DNA of 64,000 nt from Rhynchospora pubera (lineage: Eukaryota > Streptophyta > Magnoliopsida > Poales > Cyperaceae): positions 123,184,752 to 123,248,751 of the forward strand of contig CM051462.1 in NCBI GenBank assembly GCA_028095005.1, in the 5' to 3' direction. Numbering within the stretch: the first letter of the stretch is position 1; every line of letters starts with the position of its first letter. Shown in pieces: positions 12,560 to 25,300 of this stretch. The notes beneath the pieces are model-generated. The model was not told where the DNA came from and searched no databases. It saw only the letters and a program-made list of their open reading frames with translations. The position numbers were made by a program, and so were the translations under genes.

Positions 12560-13982
12560 ATGTCGGATCTCGTTGGCTTACTAAAGGTGATTGTTTCGCA
12601 TGGCAAAAAAATGGCCATTCGGGATTTCAGGAGCAGCGATCCATATGTCATTGTTCGAGTTGGAAATGCAGTGAGTTTCTTACCTAGTCAAGTCTATTTT
12701 GATTCCTAGCAAGTAGCAGCTCAAATTTGGAGGCACAATTTTGTCCTTATCTTTCTCATTTTGGTGGGTTATTTCTGCATTTGTAATGTTTTGAGTCATG
12801 GAATTTCACCTCACAAAAACCTTACTTATATATAATTGAGCCTGATCCAACTCAACACAGCCTCAATTCATGCTTGATTGAGCAACTGAGTATCATGTAG
12901 GCCAAGATCTATTTGGATTTATACCAGGATCTGTATACCATGAAATGTTTTTTTGTTCAGAACTGAGTTTAAAATTTGGTTATGAAAGACAGCTTGAAAT
13001 ACTTCTTCAATTTGATAGTTTATTTTTTCCAACTTATTCTTGTTACTTGTAGACAGCCAAGACAAAGGTCATAAACAGTTGCCTTAATCCTGTGTGGAAT
13101 GAAGAGTTCACTTTTGACATCAAAGAACCACCGCAAGCTATCCAATTTGTAAGTGTGTGATAAACTATATCTTGACATTGAATGTGTAAAGTTCCTTTAA
13201 GCATTTGTGAGAAATCTGAAATGTGTCCCCACAATATGCTTAAAATGGCAATAAAACACCACTGTAAAAAAGAAGTGTCTGTTTTTTCAGTAAAATCAGG
13301 AAAACTGCTTACATGTTATGTTGATCAAACATAGATGCAGCACAGTTACATTGATTTCTGTACATTTTTTTTAGTCTTTTGGAGGGGGAAATTAAAGGAA
13401 TTGCAGTGATGTCACATATTCACATCACAGTCTATTGTAGAAGGACTAGTTTCATATTAGCAAACAGAGGAGCAACATTCAAAGATTCATTGTTGTTAAG
13501 TTTCTGCTATGCTAATGAAAATAGCATATATCCTTTTTTTAAAAGATAAAAAAAAATTCAAAAAGCAGCTTCTTTTCAAAGAATATTTGACACTGTTTTC
13601 AATAGCTTGAGGGTTTTACAACAAGTAGGAGCTTTTAATCATGTTACTCTCCTTTTTGTACACGTAGGAAGTATTTGACAAAGATAGATTCAAGCATGAC
13701 GACAAGATGGGTCACGCATTTATCGATTTACAACCCATATTTTCTGCCTCTAAGCTTAAGCGTGCATTGCAGTCCAAGCTCACAACAAGTGAGATGAAGC
13801 TACGAAAAGTGGCACCAAACAGTGAAAATTGCCTCCTTGAAGATAGCTTTGTGATGTATTTGAATGGTGATGTCGTATTTGATGCACGACTAAGATTATG
13901 TGATGTTGAGACCGGTGAGTTATTTGTAAAGGTTAAGTGGTTTGAGGGGGTGACCACTAGTGTTTCTAGTGGTCTTAAGTAA
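12560..13982 (+). CDS. C2-domain ABA-related (CAR) family protein
   Basis: Small C2-domain protein; CAR proteins bind phospholipids in a calcium-dependent way and recruit ABA receptors to the plasma membrane. Exons 12560-12670, 13053-13148 and 13668-13982 join in phase to 173 residues, the usual CAR length. The start is MSDLVGLLKVIV; no upstream in-frame ATG was found. The single C2 domain covers about residues 4-90 with the calcium-binding loops recognisable: RDFRSSDPYVIVRVG, NPVWNEEFTFD and VFDKDRFKHDDKMG. The CAR-specific insertion and C-terminal half follow (NCLLEDSF, DLVL-like DARLRLCDVETGELFVKVKW). The end SVSSGLK is close to the family's usual tail. Neighbours are transposons on both sides. 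ADP-ribosylation-factor GAP C2 proteins are the nearest alternative, but no GAP zinc domain is present. Confidence 0.92.
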
Positions 13983-14401
13983 AATAGGCTCAAGGATTTT
14001 TTTTTGCAAATTTTACCTAACATGTTTCAATCCTTGCAAAATGCATCCAAACATATCAACCTACCTAAGGAATTTCTTGGGTTGTCTGTAGATAGCATTA
14101 TATTTGTTTGATGGATTCAGTTACATTTTAGAGAGAGAAACTATTTAACTGATTCTTTTTCTTTTTGTTGGACGGAGATGAAAGGAGCTTTATCACTTTG
14201 TTTGCTAAAATCTCATTTTTATATTTTGATCATCTGGACCAAGATTTCATTTTTTAATCATGATTTGGCCATGTCACTTTGTTTGCTAAAATCTCCTCTC
14301 GTGATAGCGCAAGAAGCCATCTTATTTTACAAGTTGGAAGCGGTCAGAGCACGAGAATAAATTATATTTTGACCTAAAAAACTCAACCGAAGCTCTAGAT
14401 G

Positions 14402-14858
14402 TAGGGCTGTTAATGAAACCCGTTTATCCAATCCGTACCGTACCGTATAAGACGGGTATGGGTACGGGTAAAAGCTATTTCGTACCGTTTTCATAACGGG
14501 TAATTGCCACAATTAAAAAGAAACAATTACATGATACATATGGCATCTTATATTGCATAATTGGTAAAAAAATATTGCTAGATTTTATTTAAGATTTATA
14601 ATTCTTTCCATTCAGTGTACGAAAAAATAAAAAAGCATAAACCTAAAATATTCGCCACCATTGTTGCACTTTATTAATATACTTATTGATATAATTTATT
14701 TATACAGAGTGTACAAATTTTATTATTATTATATTTATTTTTTACCGTTACCGTATCCGTACCGTTAATTCTTAACGGGTACGGGTAAAGTTATCTTTAA
14801 CGGATACAATAATGAAAATACTTTTTACCGTACCGTACCATACCCATTGACAGCCCTA
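14402..14858. mobile_element. hAT-type MITE with perfect 8-bp target duplication
   Basis: The element starts TAGGGCTGTTAATG and ends, on the other strand, TAGGGCTGTCAATG. The 8-bp sequence TCTAGATG occurs directly at both flanks (14394-14401 and 14859-14866), the size expected for hAT superfamily insertion. Inside, both subterminal parts carry clustered TACCGTACCGT/ACGGGTACGGGT repeats, likely transposase-binding sites. The middle is AT-rich and non-coding, so it is non-autonomous. Confidence 0.92.
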
Positions 14859-14866
14859 TCTAGATG

Positions 14867-15632
14867 GCATGCAATATTTCAGGCTAAGTACGCTACTACT
14901 TACCTACCGTGTTTCAGCGGTGATAATGATACAACTCTTGCCTCCTTGTTTTATGTACCATATTTTTAACATCGTTGAGGACAAACGATCGCGTCTCCAG
15001 CCCCATGCCACCCACATTTTGGTGATAAATACAACTAAATCTAACCTACCAAATGTGCTGCTCATAAGTCATAACTCTCTTACTTCTGGCGTGTCTATCG
15101 AACAAACAGAATTTTAGAAGAAAAAAAAGGAAAATATACTCTTCCAGGGCAATGGGTCGACCATAACCGAAGATACTATTTAGACGGACTCTTGGGTTTT
15201 TTATTACGTCCTACCAATGTAAATTTCACATCTGTAAATATTTTTCCATTGTTAATGAAGTTTATTAGTAGGTAATTGCCTACTAAAAAAATAAGACCAG
15301 TGATTAGCTACTTATTTGACTAAAAAAAAACCTGCTTCTGAAGGTATTAGAAGCAGCATAATAGCATTTATAATTACAAAAGAAAAAAAAATGTTCAAAT
15401 CATTTACATGCCTCTTCCTCTTTTCCCAAAAGCAATATACTACCACTAGTTTGAAGCCAGCAAAATGGTTGGGAAAGGAAACGTCCATATTCTGATTCTC
15501 ATCAGAGTTGAAATATAAACTCTATGCTTCTTTCTAGCACTAGGCGCATCCAAACTCGAATAGATTTACTCTCGACCCATTATCATCGTACATCTTTCCA
15601 GCCCACGAATCTGCCAAAAGACAATCAAGTTA
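14867..15632. other. Intergenic, nothing supported
   Basis: No coding region, repeat family or RNA gene could be supported here. Confidence 0.4.
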
Positions 15633-15833
15633 GGCCCTGATCAAAATCTCATTTTTTTAACGTGGGATTTCATTTCATTTCATTTCGTTGGAAAATTCTT
15701 GATCATTATGGACGGATTTTGTATCATTTGGTTGGAATTCCCATGTAATTTGATCCAACGAAATCCTACGAAATCCTATGGAATCAATTGAATTGAATTG
15801 AAATCCCGTAAGAAAACCATTTTGATCAGGGCC
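15633..15833. mobile_element. MITE with GGCCCTGATCAAAAT ends, copy 1
   Basis: 201-bp inverted-repeat element: left end GGCCCTGATCAAAAT, right end ATTTTGATCAGGGCC, with further inverted complementarity (GGGATTTCATTTCATTTC against GAATTGAAATCCC). The dinucleotide TA flanks both sides. A second, more diverged copy is at 42805-42990. Confidence 0.85.
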
Positions 15834-16366
15834 TAAATGAAACATGAATTACCATTATCTTTTTCCTTCCACAATTTCCTTTTCCTTTTAAATGTGTTTG
15901 AATGCCTTTAATTTTTGCAAGTACATTTGCTACGAATAAGAAAGAAAAATGCAACACCTAAAGTTGGGACATTTAATGTGCAACTCTGCGAACTCAAAAT
16001 CTTTTACAAAATTCCATACAATTTTGCAACTATTCTGAAAGATAAAGTCTAGCGTCGCAAATACTAATTTTTCTGCTATCTGCACGATGTGAACTATCCC
16101 ATCCTTCAATCTGACCTCAGGAGAGAAGTTAAAATTTGGGGGGGGGGGGGGGGGGGGGGCTTTCTTTGGGAAAAAGACGTCAATTTAATATCTCATGGAA
16201 CTAGATATACTCTTACTTTAAATTGCCTACTGCTTCAAAAAATGAAAGGAAAATGAAAAAGAATGATGAACCATACAAACAATAATAAAAAAAAAAGAAC
16301 TGACCTGTAGATGGCATCTAGTCTAGAATATATAAACTTGCAAAGGAATTCAGCGGTAAAAGAATA
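15834..16366. other. UPL 3' flank with a 21-base poly-G tract
   Basis: This is the 3' side of the minus-strand UPL gene and should contain its 3' UTR. A run of 21 uninterrupted G lies at 16139-16159. No gene seen. Confidence 0.5.
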
Positions 16367-19300
16367 TTAACCGAAGCCAAATCCTTCACTAGCTTCGTGT
16401 ATAGCAAGCAACAACCTTTCTTCTAGCTGCTCCTTCGAGTTGTACTCTGGCAGATCCAGCTGATTGAAACTGCAGAACACAAAACAAACAGTCTTTATTT
16501 ACTAAAAAATAGAAGTCTCAAAACATAAATTGCACAAATATAGAAAATTACACAGAAAAAATACACTAGTATAGCATATTTCAGCACCTCAGTGGTTTCT
16601 TTCATGTAATGATTATGCTCAATTAAGCAATTCATGAAAGTTAAACACCTTTTCTTAACATAGTACAATTGGGACGGTAATATTTGTAGTCTTACCAGGT
16701 ATGAGCTGAAGGGAGCCTATCAGGGGCACCATATGCCTTGTGTATTTGGAACCTCTGGGGGCCTGAAATACCTTGCAATGCCTTGAAACCCTCCAGCGGT
16801 ACCTAAAATAGCATAAAGCCAAGTAAAATTCCAAGTTGTACACAAACCATAACCAATTCAGCAGAAGTTTTGCCCGTGCTAGGCCATCAGCACACTAGTC
16901 ACAAGGTTCCGTTTTACTAAGATTACTTTTATCTTAGAGGGGGAGGAGGAATATCCGAACTACTCTCATATTAAACGCACAAGGCAAGGAAATATTTATA
17001 AAAAAAAAAGTTCGCATCCAAAAATGAGAGAGAGAGAGATTTACCTTAGAAGTGCCCGTGACGAACTGGAGAAGACGAGCCCTGTCCTCTTTGTTGAAAC
17101 CTTTGACCACCTCCCAAAACCACTGTATTACTGGGGAGGCTGCTGAGTAACCAATGTACTCTGCATTTGCTTTCAAATCATTCACTACAAAAAGAACAAG
17201 TCCACAATAAATCCATCACTGGCACCCAAAATATTTTGTATTTACAAATTAAATCAGTGATTAGGTAAAATATATTTAATTAATTTCATGCATACTCCAG
17301 TAAACCATGATGGTATCATGCTTGCCATTAGAAAACAAGAAATATCAGTTCAGGTACTTAAGATTAGGAGACCTGAGGTAATATTTTTATATCATAATTA
17401 GTGCCCGTAAGATACATTTATGTTCCATGACATCTTGATGTAATTTGGTTGAAAAAAAACTATAAAGAGTGTACACACAGTCAATTTCAGGGAGGCCGCT
17501 GATGAGAAGCTCGAGCTCTTTGTCATTGAATATAGAAATGAGTTCTCTAGGAATAAGCTCAGTGAAACCCTCCAAGAAGGCAGTTATTTGGGGACGAATA
17601 GCATTTGTCAAAATATGGTCAGCAACTAGGTCTACATATTCATGCTTAGTCTCCTCAGTTACCCTTATGTTCCTTCCTCCTGGCTTTAGCTCATAGTCCG
17701 TGACCTTTGTCAACATAAGTTTCACAAAATATGTAAATGAGTCAGAAAAAATATTTCGCGAAAACTGAGTTGAGGAAAAACAAATATTAGGGGATTTAAT
17801 AGAAAATGGGGGTGAATGAAAAAGGAAAATTTGGCCATTACTAGTGCTGAATCTTATGTAACACACAGATGTTCTTAAGATATGCACAGATCAAGCCAAT
17901 AAAAATAAATAAATAAATGACAATAAAAAAAAAGAAAAAGAATTTAAAACTAGTACATGACTTACCTGATTTTTTTCATAGAGAATATGCTTTTCTTCAT
18001 CAGCATCCATGCTAAAGCTCAGGTCAGGGATATCGCTAACATCATTCTGTAAAAGGAAAGAAAGTATTAGAAAAAGAGGAAAATGCTAACATCTATTTTG
18101 TAGAAGGAAAGAAAGATAAAATAAGGAAAATATCAAACATACTATGTTGTGATACACAAAAATAATAATACTAACACAACATTTTAAACCAACCCAAGAT
18201 TATGCCCTTAAAAGCACTGATTTAGTGCTGGAAATTGTCAAAACCATAGAGCTCATCAAGCCGAAATTTAAGCCCAGTCCAGCTCAATTGATCATTATTT
18301 TAAACCAAGCATGATTTACCCCAATTTAACCCAAGTTGTGCAATAAAGCCACAAGTCAATCAGACTTGATCATTAATTAGGTTGACCTAAAATTTACCCT
18401 GGAGAATAGTACAAGTATATTACTAACCTCGAGCATCCACTTCAAGTTTTTATAGTAATCAGGATCCACTGCTTCAATATCATGGTATGTGACTTTGATA
18501 CCCAGCATATGTTTGTAGAAGGACCGGGTAAAATGTACATCCAGTAATTGTCCATCAAATAAAGCTTTTGCAACCTGTACCATTATTACAATAGTAATAA
18601 GAATAATTAATACCGACAACAATTTTAATGTATGAATCCAGCAGCCCTACTAAAGAAAAGATGGTCAAAACGAAGGAACAGAACTTCTGAAGCAGATTAA
18701 GCACAAATTTCAAACTTTCCAATTATAAAACTTAAAAGATCTGGTTAAACATGAGAGAAAAATGCATATGAATTGAGAATTTCGAAAGAAAAAAAAAGAA
18801 AATTCACATACCACTCGGCCAACAAACTTGAAATACGACAGATGCTCGGTCTGGTACACTGAGTTGGGGTTTGGCTGGAAGCTTGCATTGTTGCCTACAG
18901 TTGTAAAGAGCAGTGCCCCTTTGTCAAAAATAACCCTCGAAAGGAGCTGGTACCACTCCCTGGTAAGCCCACCTGCATCAATTCCTTCTTCGCCCTGGAA
19001 CTGCACTGTAAGCCTCCCCTTTAGATCCTGATACCGTCTCAGCCTAAGCTGGTTATATGAGTCCTCCAACACATATGCACGACGTACACTAATTCGTACT
19101 GGGCCTGCCACAAGGTTATCATGCTGCTGCCGTATCCTTGACCGAAAATATGCCCTCTTATTGTCAAAATCTATTAAACGTGGTACTTTGAGCATCATGG
19201 AAAGAGATGTTTCAAGCAAGCTAGGGTTTTGACGAATGAACAAATTAAGTAGCCGTCGGTGCTTCTCAGCCACACGTGCAAAGGTAACTGAACCTCCTGT

Positions 19301-22300
19301 TTGTGGAGAGTTTGAGATATTTTCTAATTGAAAAGTTGGGTCCAACTGGAGCTTCTCACACAACACAAAGAAAGACTCAATGAAGGGCAAGAGTGTTTGA
19401 GCTCCAGGTGGTAAAGGCTGGGATGCAGACCCCTGATCTCCAGTCTGACTGAGCTTTGACTCTGTCACAGTAATGCATTCACTTAATTCCTGCCACATTG
19501 GCTCAAGGGAGGAGTTCAAATCAGAGAGAACCTGCTGCTGCTGCTGTTCAGCTTGGTCTGGGTCTGAGTTGAGTGTGCATAGAGATTGTAGAACACGAAG
19601 AATAGCAGAACCAGCCAAGGAGGAATGTAAGCTGAGGTTTTGGTCAGAACGAAGGATTGACAACTCGGAGACAGCTGAGGAACTAAGGGATCTGGCTACT
19701 GTTGCAAGTTCGCTAGAGAAAAATTTACGGCGGCATGGGGCAACTGATGCTAACTTTTTTATCACCTCAGCTGCGAGGGTATATACTTTGTCGGGCAGCC
19801 TAGTTGTCAAAACAAATGTTTAATTGTATATCTTTACCTCGGTTTACATTATAAAAAGCAGAATATAGCAATGATATAGCACTATGCTGGATACGCTAAA
19901 ACCTCACTTGAACTTACAAGCAGCCAACTAATAAATAAAAAGGAAGTATGGAGGCAGTTCTGCACCCCAAACAAAGCAGTATAGTAAAGAGAGGAGAAAA
20001 TTTACCCTTCAAGAGACATTATAGTGCACAAATTGCGCAAATCAGATTCAGGAAGCCCAGCCAAAATGTTGTACAGCTTTTCAGACTGCTTGGAACTTGT
20101 TGGCTGACTAGGGTTTAGGTTGGGTTCATCCAGTCTAAAAGGCCTTTCTGTTTCAGCTTCAGGTCCTTGGGGTTCCACCCCTTGAATCTCTGATGGGACA
20201 CCACTTTCGGATGGGTTGTCAGATTCTGATGGTAAATCAATCTTTGAAACAGCGTTGTTCACCACCACTTCAAGCAGTGACATGACCTATGTTAATAATA
20301 TAAGTTCTTTTAGCACGAACAGTAAATAACTTTAAGCAAATTCAATAAAAAAATTCTGTATTGCCCTTCCGTTTTAAATTAGCAGCTTAAATTATTTTCT
20401 TATTGGGTTTCTTTCTAGCCTACCCCAACTTGTTTGGGACAAAAGGCTTAGTTGTTGTTGTTGTTGTTGTTGTCGAGTTAGCTGGACCAGATTTTGCAGA
20501 GCATATAGCATATATTTACTTGAGTGGTGAGATATTTTTAATCAACTAAAAGGCAGAAGAGCAGGACCAGCTCAAGATACACCCGGCTGCGCAAAAACAG
20601 AGGTGTGTTGAGTAACTTCAGAAACAGCGTAAGGGGCATCTCCCTGGCATCAGAATTTACAATTTTGTCCTCCTCTCCATCTTTTTCAACACTGTTAGAG
20701 CTTTGGGGATCAGAACAAGACAAAATGTCGGCCACTGCAGGATGGCTTGATGCGAGAAATTTTAGGATTTCCAGAAGCTGCCGCAATACTAGAGGAGGGA
20801 GACCTTCAGGATGAAAAAGAGAGAATATCTAGTCAACAGTAAAAGTGGACGGAACAGAAAACCAAGTAAAAAAGTCACCAAGTAAAAAAGCCAAGTATTT
20901 GCACCATAGATATTAACCTTTAGTCTCAACTGATGCACAATTGCACTGTCATGTTAATTGAGGCAAACTTTGCTAAAATGATGGCTGGTTTTTAATATAG
21001 AAATTAATTGGAAATATTTCTTTATGATCAAATTATCAGAAACTCAAGGTTATTAACTTTAGATGGTGATGCTGAAATTGCAGAAAGAGAGTAAATTTTT
21101 TTGGTAAAGTAGCATGCCAACAGCTGAAACCCAGAAATTGAATATCTTGTAGGAGGAATCAAAGAGCAACCATAAAGCAATAATTGATAATTGGTTGCAG
21201 TTATGCTCAACTTTAGGCTAATCATAAACCTTAAAGAGAATGAAGAAAAAAAAAATGAAATTTACCAGTAGGGGACTGAGGCTGAGCATAGACAACATTG
21301 CATTGACATCCATATAACCGACGAAGGCTCACATTGTCTGCCCGTCCACCAAGTCCTTCTGATTCTGGCTTAATCAAACTGAGCATAAGGCCAACAAGTA
21401 GCCTCCGCGTGATGCTATGTGCACATAGATTAAGCATCAACCTCTGAAGTATGCCCTTGCTTAAAGGCTATAAAATTAAACAAAGCAGATAAAAAAGAAA
21501 CAAATTAGTAAGGTCAAGTGCAAATTTTTAACTGCTATAAACAAAACCTCAGCAGTTGAAGTTTTTTGTTTGTATGGATTCTATCACAACTCCCAAGGAT
21601 TTGAAGGCTACTGGCTCACACAGAATGGCCTCAAACAAGACAGCTCATACCAGTCAAAAGCAGCTTGCAGCAGAAATAACAACAAAGCACTTCTACAAGA
21701 TCACCCAATTTTGCAGAAAAGTGGTAAAGACAGCTTTCATTACTGTTATCATGGAGAGAGAGGGAGAGAAAAACAACCTGAGCCAACTGAAAGAGACGGA
21801 TAAGGGCCTCCAAAGCAGCAGCATCAAACAAGGGAACCCCTTCAACTTCTTTAGTACTACTGCCCTTGGATCCACCGGAAGTGGTAGCAACCATGCGTCG
21901 GACCAAAGACACCCCCACACCCCTATCCATCACAGACTGGTGGTGGCGGTCATCTAATGCAAACCTCCAGCCACTGCTTCCTAGCCGGTGATGTGACCCA
22001 CCAAACAGACTGCCCCTTGAGCGGTACCGACTTAGTTCTCTGTCCCTTAGCATCTGAGCCTCTGCTAGCAGAGCCGACGGTAGTGCAGATAAGACTGCCT
22101 CTGAAGAAGTTAGAAGGACCTGTAAGCAACATAAATCGAGATCATTTAATGTGAACAAGGAAACAAATACAAGTCTAGATCCTTTCCCAAAAAAAATAAA
22201 AGAAAAGAAAAGAAAAATTTTAAATAAGAACCAAGAGAAAAGGGAGAAAACCAAAGGATTGATGCCGGCAAGATGAGGAAAGTACAAGCACCAAACTATA

Positions 22301-25300
22301 AAGGACACAAGGGGTTGATACTTGTGCCCGGTAGAGAAAAAAATTCCACCGTACCAGATACAATAGTCCTTGCCTGGTATACACAAGCTGTAGAGTTTGT
22401 AGTATTTTCTTTTTATAAAAAAAAATACACTTTTCTATATATAAACACCAATATTGATTACCTCTTCACGGATTTCAGGTGGGAAAGTAGCAATAATGGA
22501 TGCATTATCCATATCCACAGGCTGCCCAGATGATTGCTGTGACTGTGCGATCCTCTGAGCTCGCTGCTGTGCCAGAACCTCAGCTTGAATATCTGGTGGC
22601 AATGCAGCCAAAAACTCTGGATCAATCTCATCTGCAGCATCACCAGCTGTGCCAGTAGCTGTTTCAGCCTGTACACCAGATCCTCCAGCCTGGCGGGCCT
22701 GCTGGGATGCCAGCACCTCCGCCCTCAGATCTTCTGGCAGTGCCTCAAGGAATGTAGGGTCAATCTCATTTGTCCCATCCACATTATTGTCAGTGTGGTT
22801 GACATCAGAAGTAGGATCAGCTTCAGCATCAGCATCGGCATCATCAGCAGCAGTAGCAGCATTCATGTCAGTATTGGCTTCGATAGGAACAGGAGTTGAA
22901 TAAACATAATTTGATTCCATTGGCACTGGAGGGTTGCGATCCCCATCATTCACCTCAGACGCCTCAATTTCTATACTATTTGTACCAGCACTTGCCTCTG
23001 GCACCTCAATTCCAACACTGTTAGCACAGGCACTTGCATCAGCATCTGAATTGACGCGTGCATCACTCAATTCAGGCACTGGCTGAGTACCAGTGATCAC
23101 CGCATGGCAGCTCGACCGGCCACTGTCCAAGTCTGAGGCAGCATCCCGACTCAATCCGTTTGGCATCAACCTGTCATCTTGCTCCCTTGTAACCGGGATG
23201 TTCTCAGGTAATGGGGTATCACTACCTTCATTCAGTGTGACATCCAACAGAGGGCTTCCTGAAGGCAGAATTGGCACATCGACCAGAGGTGCCGCCTCTA
23301 TCTGATCACCACCCAGGCTAGGATTAGAGTTGCTGGGGTTAGGGTTGCTGCTGCTACTAGGACTAACCACAGGTATCTGAGAAATAAAATAATCTTCGAT
23401 TGTCTGAGCAATAGCTGCAGCTTGACTACTGGCTGGAGGTTGGCCATCATCACTCCACCGGCTATCCAATCCAGTTCCCCTTCTCCCACCAATTCGCAAT
23501 GACTCCATGCCCAGAGAGAAACCGAGCAGCTGGGAGGAGGCACCCGACCCTACCAGGCGATCTCCAGTGAACAAAGACCAATCAGGTGGCATCATGTTAT
23601 CAAACATAAGCCATTGAGCAACAGGGTGTAGCTGATTATCCCTTGAAGCATTTTCTCTAGGTGGCCTGGCAACTAATGGGTGCTGAAAGCCAGATAAGAA
23701 ATCAGACCTCTGCCGGCTTAGGATAGTTGAACGATTGCTGCCAGCGCCGACACCAGGCTGGCGGCGACGCTCAACACCAAATGGAGGGTGGAGATTATAG
23801 AGGTCGTCAGTATCGTCACCTAGAAATGACTCTGACGCTATCTCAATGAACCCACGCCCTCGCGAAACACGAACCTCAGGCGGAAGCCGTATCTGGTCCA
23901 GACCAGTCCCACCCTGCCACCTCACTTCTATGACACCACGGTTTTGGATTAGTTCATCATCGTCGTCGTCCTCCTCTATCATGTCATCATTGTATTCTTC
24001 CTCATCAACAGGATTGGTATCGGCCAATGGTATTAGGTGGGCCCCATGATCTGCCACCCCCATGTCGTCATCCCGATCATCGTCATCCTCCTCATCTTCA
24101 TCCTCCTCTTCTTCTTCCTCATCCTCACCCACATCCTCTTCTCCCACCAAACCAGACCGGCCTACCACATGTGGGTTTTCGCCGTCACCCCTGTCCATAC
24201 TCATACCTATACCAATACCAGTGTCCTCTGAAGCAAAGTCTTGGCCATCCATTTGTTGGTCTCTTTCTGTCTCATGGTCCTCAGCTACAACTGTACCAGT
24301 ATCAGCAGAAGTGTGGGCTTCACCTGGTTCATGAATTGACAATCCCGATGCATGATCGGATCCACCAGTTTTGTTCTTATCAGATTTAGGTTCGCTGGCA
24401 TTCGCCGCTCGAGTGAGAATCTCTAGAGATTTAAGTATTATATTGCATACGTTTGCAACATGAGGGTTGTCTAGGTCAAGAGCTCTAAGCACAGCTGAGA
24501 GAGACTGTACCATGCCTCCATCGATCATAGCTCGAGCAACATCAGGGGAGCACCCAAGATTCAGATTGCTATTAGGTGACCCACTATTGCACAGAAGTAT
24601 CATGTTAACAAGATTGCACCAAGACCAGACTCGTTTATCAGGCAACAATGCACCACCATTCAAGACACCACTAGTGCTGCTGCTTGTACCACCAGTTGAT
24701 CCACCCAGCAATGATGTAAATGCCCTCACAATTTCAGCAATAACCCTTCTTCGTCCTTCAGTTGACCGGCTGCACAACACAACTAGAAAGGATGTCGCCC
24801 TTCCTGACAGCTTTGCATGCAAATCAGATCTGTTCTTGGTATCCTTGGTGGTCAAAGGCAGTAAATTGTGCAATATATGATACAGGATTCCACAATTGCC
24901 ACGCATTTGCGACATCTCAGGGTCCCTCTTGAGCAACACCAACACTGTGTGAGAGTAAATAAGGAGCATCTCACTCAATATCTTCAGAACAAGTGAAACC
25001 CTAGCCATGCATGCTGACCTATCAGATTCGACCATATCATCAACTTTTGATTTCCCTTTTGTGTTTGGCTCATCAATTTCCATTGGGACAATTCTGTCTA
25101 CAAAAGAAGCTCCCAAAGAGTAAATATCGTCACTTTCTTGACCCTTTGGGTCATAGCACATGATGAGCTCCAAAAGCTGGTCTATAACCAGAGAAAGATT
25201 TGGCGGCACCCGTTTGTGGACCCTAGAAAGTCTCCCAGGAGTGGAACCATCACATGGCTTATTTTCATTCTTATCCTTATCTTTCTCCTTATTATCCTTA

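Noticed and set aside
17387..17887. 166-codon minus-strand ORF
   Set aside because: UPL exon 17704-17479 with intron read-through on both sides.
21631..22386. 251-codon minus-strand ORF
   Set aside because: It is UPL exon 22119-21778 read into both flanking introns; the ends are intronic.
24027..24389. His/Pro-rich 120-codon plus-strand ORF
   Set aside because: Antisense shadow of the acidic Asp/Glu stretch of UPL.
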